A stretch of DNA of 64,000 nucleotides from Paragonimus skrjabini miyazakii (Eukaryota > Platyhelminthes > Trematoda > Plagiorchiida > Troglotrematidae), in NCBI GenBank assembly GCA_014338405.1, contig JTDE01000133.1, forward strand, positions 236,492-300,491, given 5' to 3'. The notes below the pieces were generated by a model. The model ran no database searches. It was not told the DNA's origin and worked only from the letters and a program-made list of their open reading frames with translations. How positions within the stretch are numbered: position 1 is the stretch's first letter; each line of letters begins with the position of its first letter. Of the stretch, positions 25,415-35,037 are shown piece by piece. The translations under genes and the position numbers were made by a program.

Positions 25415-27392
25415 CAGCAGCCAAAATGCGACATTTCACACCTCTGGTGTGAACACGTGTGACATGGTAGATCGGCTTGAATGAGACATCCACACTGACT
25501 CTGTGACCCGTATCAACTAGGTGGGCCAAAATTGCGCTGGAAATATTTCGTTGTTGTCCGGTTGTCAGCCAAGCTGGATGGTGCTCGCGTATTCTCTCTG
25601 ACAAGCGCCCTGTTATGCGACCAATGTAACCTGCTCCACAGGAACAAGCGAATGAATAGATACAAAACGAGGTAGCACTACTAGGTACTGCATCTTTGAG
25701 TTGAAGGCGTACAGCTGGTTCAGAGGAGAACGTTAGTCTTAGTTGTGCAGCGTGGAATGTTCTCATCAGGGTCGTGTCAAGCCTTATGGTCAGCGATACA
25801 CTTGATAATTCGCCCCTGTAGGGCAAATTCATATAGATGGCTTTCCGCTCGACAGAAAAGTCACGGTCTTGTGGCTCTCTTCGTTGCATGTTTCGAGTTA
25901 GGAATTTGGCTGGATATCCGTTAGCGCCAAACGTTTCACATAAGAGCTTCAGCTCACTGTCTAGCATGTCCTCAGTACAGATTTTATAAATTCGGTTTGT
26001 TAAACAGCGTACCAAGTTCCGTTTCTGTTTCATCGGAACAAAGCTTTGAAAATGGGTATATTGTCCATTCCACGTCTGCTTCCTATGCATGCCTCGTTGA
26101 ATCGATCCATCTGTACGTTTCAATAGTGCAACATCCAGGAACGCCAGTTTTCCATCTTGTTCTGTTTCCATAGTGAAATGCAGTTTCTTGTGAGCTGAGT
26201 TGGCTAGTGATAACAGCCAGTCAGTATCAGTGTTGTTATCGACGATACAAAAAATATCATCTACGTAACGTGTATACAGCACACACTGATCTATCAATCC
26301 TGTTAGCTTTGTCTGTTCTAGCATACCCATGAAAATGTCAGCCAGCAAAGGACCTAGCGGCGAACCCATTGCGACCCCATCCTTCTGACAATAGATTTTC
26401 CCATCAAACTGAAACTGTATGTCCTGCGTGCAAAATAACAAAAGATCTTTGAGTTGCTCATCAGGCATTCCGAATTGCATATCGTTCGAGCGGATGTAGT
26501 CAAGCATAAAATCAATTGTTTCTCTAAGTGGCACGTTCGTGAACAGCGAGCACACGTCCAATGATAACATTTTCTTATTATTAATAGTCAAGTTTTCTAC
26601 AGATTCAATGAACTGAAATGTATCCTTGAGGCTATTTGGAGCTAGTCTGTTTCGGAGTGGTTCCAGAATTTCGGTTAGCCATTGAGCCAGTGCATGATAT
26701 GGTGAGTTTACCATGTCTAAAATCGGGCGTAGGGGTACTCCATCTTTATGAATTTTAGGTTAACCATAGAGTCGTGGTATAACTGAGCCTGTTGGTCTCA
26801 CCCGCTCGAATACCGAAGCGTCAATCTATCCATTTTGCTTCATATTTCTCAGAAGTTTAGAAATTTGCTTCTCAATTGTAAGTGTCTTGTCCTTTTCAGA
26901 CTCTATTCTTCGAAATATGGCATCATCCCTTAGTATATCATTCATCTTGTTTAGGTACACTTGTTTATCTAACAGCACTATCCCCGCGCCTTTATCAGGT
27001 CTGGTAATCAAGATGTTGTCATCCTTCTGTAGGTTCTTTAAGGCCTCAATATGATCTCTTGTCAGCATTCCACACACATTGGTTTTCGCGCTGAGATATT
27101 GATAGCATGCATTGATCAAGGTTGTCTTAAACTGTTCCAAATTTGTTTGAGATGATGGTGTGAGGCCATCCAGTTGACCGAACATGTTTTCGAACTGAAC
27201 TTTTAGATCAAGCTGTCTAATACGCTGCTTTGGACAACAAAATTTTGGACCCAATGACAGAGCTTCCACAAGCTTATCAGATAAACACAGTGACGAAAGA
27301 TTATGAACGTACCTATGCGGGTTTGTCGGGAAAACCGCCGTTTCTGGGCTATGGTTCAGGCTGCAGTTCAATTTTGCGAGTCGGTTATCCAC
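25335..27392 (-). pseudogene. PLE1 reverse transcriptase / GIY-YIG endonuclease ORF, two nonsense codons
   Basis: One frame of 686 codons encodes the retroelement protein that copies RNA into the target and cuts it. Order: N-terminal region with the PLE signature TRPDKGAGIVLLDKQVYLNK; RT with GLPKIHKDGVPLRPILDMVN, KKMLSLDVCSLFTNVPLRET, DGVAMGSPLGPLLADIFMG and the intact catalytic YTRYVDDIFCIVDN (YVDD codons near 26256-26267); linker; and a C-terminal GIY-YIG nuclease, FCIYSFACSC then GYIGRITGRLSERIREH. Two stops interrupt it in the same frame: TAG at 26826-26828 and TAA at 26760-26762, where Leu of GLPK is expected (TTA to TAA fits). There is no frameshift. The first codon at 27392 is GTG and a TAG lies directly upstream, so the true N-terminus is missing or within the repeat. 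Confidence 0.9.
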
Positions 27393-27395
27393 CTA

Positions 27396-27665
27396 CAGAG
27401 GCGATCGGAATCCGGCCGCTAAACCCTAATCTGTGTGCGCAGAAGTCTTTTGTTCAAGCGCTGAAGTTACCATAGCCTGCCGTCGTTGGAACACTTGACA
27501 CGGCACCACAGTAACCATATCCGTAATCCCAAAATGACATTAGATTCACACTGTATTAAATTTTACAAAACCCTGACTTGACAACTGATTTCATATTTAT
27601 TGTGTTGTATTTGGCCTGAAGATGATACACCGAAAACGAGCTTGTTCGCCACGTTTTGACTTTTG
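27396..27665 (+). repeat. PLE1 inverted terminal repeat, right copy
   Basis: Inverse of 25145-25414. Read on the plus strand it repeats the C-terminal codons of the element's own protein, EAIGIRPLNPNLCAQKSFVQ up to the stop at 27472-27474, then the 3' region. This inverted copy of the 3' end at the element's 5' end is characteristic of PLE pLTRs. Confidence 0.9.
27612..27651 (+). ncRNA. Hammerhead-like motif in PLE1 right repeat
   Basis: CTGAAGA at 27616-27622 and GAAA at 27632-27635 are the two conserved core strands. Stem I can form from TGGC before the core and GCCA after the expected cleavage point (after C27647). The segment ACG-AGCT-TGT following GAAA can form a short stem III, leaving TTC as the NUH cleavage triplet. 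Stem II (9 nt TGATACACC) pairs badly, which is the main objection. Hammerheads with a tiny stem III are known from PLE terminal repeats, so the location is right. Activity is doubtful. Confidence 0.45.
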
Positions 27666-27704
27666 ATGAAATCTTCGGGTATATTTGAACAGCTGAGACA
27701 ATCC

Positions 27705-27716
27705 TAGTGTCTATTT
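27705..27716. repeat. Target-site duplication of PLE1, right
   Basis: TAGTGTCTATTT, identical to 25130-25141. Confidence 0.85.
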
Positions 27717-30244
27717 GTTGATAACAACTATTCGTCGCTGTTTTTTTCTACGACGTCAGCTACGACGTCAGCACTTTGATTTCAGCAGATAGATAATGGG
27801 AACTGGAAACGGTCGAGAGGATAGTTGATAGAATTGAGGTTGTGAGCAATCTAGGAGTTTATATGGGAAGCACGTATGGAAGAAAAATCAATAATAGCAT
27901 ATCCTTTTGAATATAACTGATAAGACAAACCGGGTAACACTGCAAGGTGATTGGAGCACTATTGCTTTCGGTCTATTACTGAAATGCAAGCGTGCTGATG
28001 ACAGATGAACAATAAGAAATATCTTGGAACAGAGGATATGTGTTTTCTTCATGGATCTTTAAAACTGAGTACATGATTCTAAGTGGTTATTAACCGCGTC
28101 TTTAGTAAATTATATGTTCGCAGTTCAGTTGCATTACATTATATATATTTTAGACCACTTCAAGAGTCTCAGCCTTCACTTAAAGTCTAGGGAACTAGAT
28201 GAAAACAATGTAACTCATGAAAATTTGCTCACAAGCTCGGAAGTTTTGTAATATAACAATACGATCTGAGAATCGCTCCCGGATATACCACGTAAACATA
28301 GCCCTCATGTAATTCGCGAAAGTGTGGTGACCCGTTCTTGTTGTTGCACACGGTATATCCCAAATATTTGAACAATCGTTTATCTTTGGAGCAATTCTAC
28401 ATACAAAACTCCGGGTCTCTGCTGCCCTAATAGCTCAGCGTCCACCAAGTGGCAGAGACTCAGTCACGTTGGCAAACCAAACAACCACTGATAGCAAAGC
28501 ACAATTATGGAAACATGCTTTGAAAAGTTTGTTCTGAAGGAGCCGTACAACTGCAGAATAAGACCAAGGGGATCACTTGCTAGAACACTAAAAAGAATGA
28601 ACAAGCGTTTCGATGCTCAGTAACCGAATGCTACTCTCCATAATTCATAGCTATATTTACCCTGATGTCAACATTGGTGGGATACAACATTTAAATAGGA
28701 GCTAGTAGTGTCGACACGAAAGACCAAATACTTTGATGAACAGTTCATGTGGTTGGGACCGGACCACATAGTCGACTGGACCAAAATAATCAGGAAATAC
28801 CATTCTAATAGTCTTTCTTTGGCAACACACGTGCAGCTGCAGTCTGCGCTTTTAGAAATGACTAGTCTTCAGATACAGTCCGTCCTCTTTCATATCCTTT
28901 CAAAGATTGGGTCCAATGGTTGACAGTAAAATCGATAGCATTTTATCATATAATTTGGAAAATTGAATTGTCAACTCGGGATTGGTACAGATCATTCGGT
29001 CCTAAAAATACAGCCGTAAACTATGTAATAAACCAGGACAATGATTCCTGCCCCCATTACATCCATGTCACACACAGATTTCAGATCCAGCCGGCCCATG
29101 AAACCAGGAGAAAGCTAACTTGATAAAATCCGACAGGTTTTGTAACTTGTTTGGAGAGCATCGATTGTGCTTTCACACAGCGATGTGTCCTGGAGCATCG
29201 ACATGCTTACTGACAACTAAATTTGTGATGTTATTAAACCTGCACGCTCAATTCCGTTCGATTGCTTGTGCTATTCTGTTTAACTGTTTAGTGACAAAAA
29301 GTCTCAGAAAAATAGGTGGAGTTGGAAAGATTTGTGTAAGCTCAATCGGAGAGCTGCCTCGGAGTTTATGAATAAGTGCTTTACATGACAATTATCTCCG
29401 GCGGTATTTGTAGAGGATGGCAATCTTTCACGTTCTAATCAATTTTGTAATAGGCCACTTTCCTGAAGATACGCTTTAGATCCCAACGACCCTAGGATTA
29501 AGAGGCTCCCGGCATTGAGCTAATCTACTTGAAGCATGCAAACCACATCACCCAATTTGATCCGTTCAACAAAAATCGTAGAGTTTACTGGATATGGTGA
29601 AAAATCGACTTGCTTTACGGAATAATTACTTTACATATTCGAAGCATAAAATACAATTTCAGGAATGGGGTGTTTTCAGCTCCATCTTATCTATTACAGA
29701 CAGTCCAGTTGAGAAAATGGGAAGTGGTAACTATTTGGGTAACACCCTGTATACAACTTGTTTAAATATCGACAAGATAGCATTAAGAATAACGAATATA
29801 CGGTTTGAAAACGTGCACTATTGTTGATGTTGGAGAGGGGTCCGGTTGATGCAATAGAAAAATGTGTATGTGGGATATAAGTGATTCATTTTGCCTTAGG
29901 GTCCAAAAACATGGCTCAGTTTCAATGAAACCGTGTTGCCCACTGTTTCTGTTAACTGGCTGAAACAAATTGAAGTGATTGCGTAAGAAGCATGTTTGTT
30001 TGTCTGCAGATGTTACAAAAACCTACAGATATTCCACCAGCTGCCCATTTGATACAAATTTGCAGACGATAAACATGGTCCAAATGGGCAGCACATTGGC
30101 TGGGTTTTCAGCTCTCATAACATTTATCAATAGGGCCACCAATAACTTTCATTGAATCCAAAGGTAGTCATATGCTGATGCGATGACAGACAGCATATGA
30201 GCGTTTGATCACTCTTTAGAAACATTTGGACAGCGTAAGAAATG
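27717..30244. other. Intergenic sequence
   Basis: No gene supported. A short tandem duplication (ACGACGTCAGCT twice) lies near 27752-27775. Adjacent ORFs at 28708-28923, 28920-29123 and 29120-29371 abut in different frames but show no motif. Confidence 0.4.
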
Positions 30245-30362
30245 TCTGAAATAGCTATAGTAATAAAAATAAGGTCACCGAACTACCTAAAAACCATAGT
30301 TTTCTCAGCTCATCATGGTAAGTTTGGGATGCAAAACCTTCCCTTCGGACTAAACCAGAGTT
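30245..30362 (+). pseudogene. Ty3/gypsy-type RT fragment
   Basis: A single frame reads KTIVFSAHHGKFGMQNLPFGL and ends at a stop just after. This matches the LTR-retrotransposon RT block that normally reads KTAFSTHHGKFE..LPFGLKNAP. The upstream residues are eroded and no YLDD motif follows in any frame, so only about 40 codons survive. No protease, integrase or LTR was recognised near it. Confidence 0.55.
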
Positions 30363-33300
30363 AGTTGTCTCGTGAAAGGACGTAACGCTGTTGAAGAATC
30401 CTTACTGCTGCCTGTTGGTATACAATTGAGTTCAAACAGATTCCCTAATACGGACACGGCTGACATGAAGTAATAGTGTAAATCAGTTAACGACAAACAT
30501 TTAGTCCACAAATCAGAGGTGAGTCGCCATAAAGTACCACACCGTGACAGGGAAACAATCTTCTGCATGTGTATCACCTTTTACAACCAAAATGTTTTTT
30601 ATGATATTCTTGGTGAAAAAGGAGGTAAACTATGATAACCAATGACATTACTGTCAAGTCATGTGAATGGTTGATGAAGACGTCACCAAAGGGTTTGACT
30701 GAACCTTGGGTGAATCGTTTTCTTTCGTTACAGTGTTGTAATTGCATTTTCATTTCCACACAACTAGCTCACGTAAACTGAAGGTGTAAGAAAGTCAGCA
30801 CTGTTCAGACATGTGTTAATCGGTTGAATGAATACTGGTTTGCCGTATAAAACATTCCCAAAAGTAAAATGGCTGATTTGAGAACAAAGAAACATAGGAT
30901 TAATTTAGTTCAGTGAAAGATAAATAGTCCTTAACCACACTTATGTTTAGAAAGGACTAGTCTGCGTGTCGTTTTACGCTAGATTGACTATTTTAAAACT
31001 ACAATCTGGCTGAGAAAATACGATTAAGTTGTCTTTGTTGCAAAGAACAAGACATACAAAACAGAGACATACGCAATTGTTGTTGTCACTACTAAGCGCA
31101 ACACTTGGGCAGTGTTCACTCATTTTCTTGGCAGGTACATTTTCTTTTCTCAAGGTTTAAATAATATCAGTCGTGTTCCGTTGGCCTACACTATAGAAAA
31201 AGTCTACCAGGGCTCAGAAGCGGTTACTAGAGGCATTTGTAACTAGCTGCTCTCGGTTATCACGAGTGAAGTGACGGACAGCTGTTTTGACCTCGTTAAT
31301 TCTCATTTGCACGGTGCACACCGAGAAGTTCAATTCACGACTCAAGAGAAGTGTCAGATTACTGAGTTACCACAGGACAATAATCCAGATATGGATCGGC
31401 TAGAACCACTTGTTCACAACCACAAATCACTGTTAGCACAGTTTATCAGACATACCACGTCAATATTTTTATGGTCCCTGAGACTGCCGTTGCAAACATG
31501 ATGGAAATATATCACGTTTATTGTTAAAACCAAAATCTCTACCTCAGTACGAATAACTTGAAACCTCGAGTTTGTAAGTTAGATGGTTGATAGACGTCTA
31601 AAAATCTACCAAGCAATCTCGCAAATTCCACGTTGTTGACAAGGGCATTAACATTTTAATGAAAGTAGCCAAGATAATTACACTCACTGTAAACAGAGTT
31701 GATGTTTCTGTAGAGCCTTAAAGTCGTAGGCATGTTAGCTACCTCAATTTTCAAGCTGGACGCTAAAATATATCTTTCATGACACTGGAATGTCACGGCA
31801 GTCTTCATAGTTGCTCCCATATTCAAGAAGATATTTCAGACCGCTCCTTTCAGAAGAGAACGCTGGACTGGTGCTTCCCCTTTTCGGAAGTTGTCAGTAC
31901 AGCACATGTCTGTCCGGCCTTGGTGCATTGCAGACAGACGTGTGGATCACAAATCTAGTGTCCTCTTGTTGGGCAGGGCTGAATCGGCATATCTACAACT
32001 TTGGTCATAATCCTTAATGATTTGTCCTGCAGTTTTAGGTTCGATAGACAGTCTTCCTTAATTATTCAACGGTAACCAAACCATTAGCCAGTGAAATAAA
32101 TAAAGTCGAATATTTCAACGTGACGTTGAGAGGATGTTAGCGATGGTTCCATTTGAGTTGGTCCAATACTCAGCATGTCACCGAGATGAGCGAATGAGAT
32201 ACCAAACCGTTGTTTGTAGACAATCGCGGCTGACAGTTTAGGTAGAAGTACTTCTTGACAAACAGTATCATCTAATGATCTTCCACTTAGCTAAGTTAAC
32301 TTACAAAATAGCAGAATTTGCCACAGTTTAAATCAGCGAGTGTCATCTCTCGTGCGTACGAGAATTACTACTAATCCACTTTCGCTGAGTGTCCCAGCTT
32401 GAGAAATCGGTTACTGCTTATCCTCTCCTGGCTTAGTAGTCCGTTCGGGTTGTGAACTGATCATAACATTGATAAATTAATCAGCCTACTTGCTTATGCC
32501 CACTGACTTGTGCTGTACCCATGTACCACATCAGTACTTGGTTAGTAAGTGAAAATAACATGCAGACAGGAAATGGTCTTGTGTTCTCGAAACCACTACT
32601 TTTGTTTCTACAGTCACTGAATCATTAACAATAAAATAATGCTTAGCATCACTTAAACGTCTTCAATGATTTTATATAATCACACGCAAAATGAGCATTC
32701 GGGACGATACCGCAATATTGTATGACTTTGTTGTTTTATGACAGGAGACACCCATTCTTCAGAAACATGTGCATCACTGATGGTTTTTACTCAAAGAAAA
32801 CTGAGGGTCTAATGCTCCTTTTTGAAGTGGGTAAAGAAAATTGTTTATCCGTATTGTACACAGTAAGGTAACTTGTAAGTAATATTTAGTTTGTGCTAAC
32901 TACAAGGTCGATTGACTATTCCCACATACGGGCGAACTCACTATAGAGTAAGTCACGCAAATATTCAATACCGCTCACAGTGGTTTCGTGTCTTGCGATT
33001 GGAACAAAATTCCAACTGAGTTTACATTAACTGAAATGTTAGGTTATACATTTTCGGTGTTATGACAGATTGTATCTTTTAATCAGTTGAAAGAATTCCA
33101 CATCATGTGCATAGAAAGCCCTGTGGGTAAATTCTTATTTTTGACTTGATGATTGATCTAATTACATCGTTAAGCCCAAACGCTTCGAGCAAACTAGGCT
33201 GAGTAGTGACTAGATTTACGTGAAAGTTTGTGCAGTCAATATGTCACTTTGGTTTCAACTTGAATACCTAGCACCTTAACTCTGACCAATATCGTGTGAT

Positions 33301-34796
33301 CATTTAAGGTTTATATAAGGCGCGTATTGGAAACAAAATGATGGATGATTTATTGACTTTCAAGGATTATGAAAGGCACCAATTTATTTTGGGTTACGTT
33401 TACATGTTTAGTAGAAGAATGTGATGGTCTGATGTACCATCTATCTTGTTTTGATTCTATTATAATTAATTATCCAGCCATTGAGCGATTAATGTCACAA
33501 CTTGACAGGTACTTTCTGTAGTGAGATGATTTTTGAAAATGTGGTATTCATCATAAATATTCATATCGGTTAAATCGGAAAAAATTTCAACAATATTTAA
33601 GCTAGAATTGCATATATGTTAAGCTTCGTTAGTGACCACTAGTTACGGTAAATAAATATTCACAGATTTCGACCAAATGTAAACAGGGTAGCATTAGCTT
33701 AACGGGATCATATTTGAGTCAACATAAGAACAGATATTTTACCGTAATGTCCAAAAAGGTTTACCATGGATTCTAGTTAGTGATTTGTTTGATGCAGGTC
33801 AGTTAACTGAAACTGACCAGTTAATCATATTACACCTACAGAAGTACAAAAGGGATTAGTATCGTGATCCGGCATATATTTATCACACATTGTTGAGTAT
33901 TTATGCTGCATCTCTGCTGAACATACCGTTATCTGCGTATTTAATAAGTTCGACCGTGAGTTGCGCACTACATAAATTACAGAAGTGTTGAGCTTACACA
34001 TCACGAAGTTGCTTTTCACTTTACCCGACAATCGAGTTTGACTAGTTTATCCCGTAGATGAAGCTAAACTTGCGCTTCCCTAAAACGATAATCAGCTCAT
34101 GTGAGTTAGTTAATGCAATATATTATAGCCCTAATTCCACTGGTGATTCCGGCTTACAACCAGGAAACTACGTTTCTTTAGGTCAGTACAAGACGACGAA
34201 CCCAAATACAGACCGGGCACTTGGTGGAATCAAAGGCTTCCTTCAGAGCATTCTTTAGGTCCGAGTTAAAGCAGATGTTCAACATTGCAAAAGACGTCTC
34301 GATGTACCGACTGAATTTCAACCTGTTTTCAGAAACAGTTGGTGACTATCCTTTCGCTAAGCTGGTAAAGATGGAACACTTACCCTTTTTGGTTCCACTC
34401 TATTTTCTCATTCTTTCCAGACCCGAAGGTTTAGGCTGACTTTTTTCACAGAATCTAACGAATGATATAATATCCTCATATTTTCCTAATCCACGTTGTC
34501 TTATCTTTTTACTCAATGTTAATCGTTGTACATTTGTTTGACCCCTGATCAGTTTGTATGAACTTCTTCAACTATAGCTCACCTCCTTCCGATGTGTATG
34601 GAGTTTTGACAATTCCTCTCTCTTTCTGGACCCTATTACTCTTATGACTTGCAGCAATTCTTTTACGTCACATCAATTTCATGTTTCTTATCAACGAGTA
34701 CCTTTCAGCTGCATCTCGCTTTTCCGGCTTTGGTCACCTGATTGGCTGTGTCAAACATGAATACATTGCTTTTGCTTTGCTGTTGGTGGCTAATAC
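30363..34796. other. Intergenic sequence
   Basis: Nothing convincing. The ORF at 31271-31501 (76 codons) has a natural-looking composition but no motif. The ORFs at 31811-32017, 34058-34258 and 34221-34439 have no motif either. No further pieces of the gypsy element were identified. Confidence 0.4.
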
Positions 34797-34807
34797 ATAA
34801 TATGCAT
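34797..34807. repeat. Target-site duplication of compact SINE, left
   Basis: ATAATATGCAT, identical to 35027-35037. Confidence 0.8.
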
Positions 34808-34828
34808 TACTGCCTAATGTGAGGCCAG

Positions 34829-34884
34829 TGGCGCAGTGGTAAACACGGTTGCCTCATGAACAGCGTGTCTGTGGTTCAGGTTCC
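34829..34884 (+). promoter_or_regulatory. Internal Pol III promoter (A and B boxes) of SINE
   Basis: A box TGGCGCAGTGG at 34829-34839 and B-box-like GGTTCAGGTTCC at 34873-34884, about 33 bp apart as in tRNA genes. The sibling copy at 39084 has the more canonical B box GGTTCAAGTCC. Confidence 0.7.
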
Positions 34885-34901
34885 GGCAGTGGCGAGGATA
34901 T

Positions 34902-34946
34902 GCACTACTGACGAGCTCTAATGAGAGCGAAACTTGAGTCTAGTGC
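34902..34946 (+). ncRNA. Hammerhead ribozyme, intact core
   Basis: Type I hammerhead. Stem I: GCACTA (34902-34907) with TAGTGC (34941-34946), 6 perfect pairs. Core CTGACGA (34908-34914). Stem II: GCTCT/AGAGC, 5 pairs, loop AATG (34915-34928). Core GAAA (34929-34932). CTTGAGTC (34933-34940) gives a 2-bp stem III with a tiny loop and the cleavage triplet GTC, so cleavage is predicted after C34940. All conserved core residues are present. Such a minimal stem III is known in PLE and retrozyme hammerheads, some of which work best as dimers. It is the only copy in the window with an unbroken core. Confidence 0.92.
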
Positions 34947-35026
34947 TTCTTTCCGAAAGGGGTCGACTGGAAAGTTTATGGGAATGCGACAGCTGCGATC
35001 AATTGTGGGTGATGTTCAATCTATAT

Positions 35027-35037
35027 ATAATATGCAT
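35027..35037. repeat. Target-site duplication of compact SINE, right
   Basis: ATAATATGCAT, identical to 34797-34807. Confidence 0.8.

Larger units (their letters stand above)
25142..27704 (-). mobile_element. PLE1: Penelope-like element with inverted terminal repeats
   Basis: A 2.56-kb Penelope-like retroelement on the minus strand, bounded by a perfect 12-bp duplication. PLEs prime from exposed DNA ends or nicks and often carry terminal repeats (pLTRs) in direct or inverted orientation; here they are inverted, 25145-25414 and 27396-27665. The right copy extends 39 bp further before the duplication. Between the repeats lies one long reading frame for RT and GIY-YIG endonuclease. The N-terminus is probably short compared with full-length PLE proteins, because the frame opens exactly at the inner end of the right repeat. 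Close match of the two repeats and only two stop codons imply recent insertion. Confidence 0.9.
34808..35026 (+). mobile_element. Compact tRNA-derived SINE with hammerhead ribozyme
   Basis: A 219-bp unit between perfect 11-bp duplications. It starts 21 bp upstream of a polymerase III A box (TGGCGCAGTGG, 34829-34839) and has a B box at 34873-34884 (GGTTCAGGTTCC, one base longer than usual). That is the expected layout for a retroposed Pol III transcript. The ribozyme follows at 34902-34946, then a body with GACTGGAAAG, GCGACAGCTGCGATC and GGGTGATGTTCAA. tRNA head plus hammerhead is the architecture of the schistosome Sm-alpha SINE; I infer membership of that type, not identity. Unlike the other copies it has no 5' extension and no inverted arms. 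Confidence 0.85.

Noticed and set aside
27752..27775. 12-bp tandem duplication (ACGACGTCAGCT twice), considered as a repeat array
   Set aside because: Only two units; probably a local slippage event just outside PLE1.
34829..34884. Functional tRNA gene
   Set aside because: The boxes belong to a SINE with target duplications and sibling copies; the head does not fold into a clean tRNA acceptor stem.
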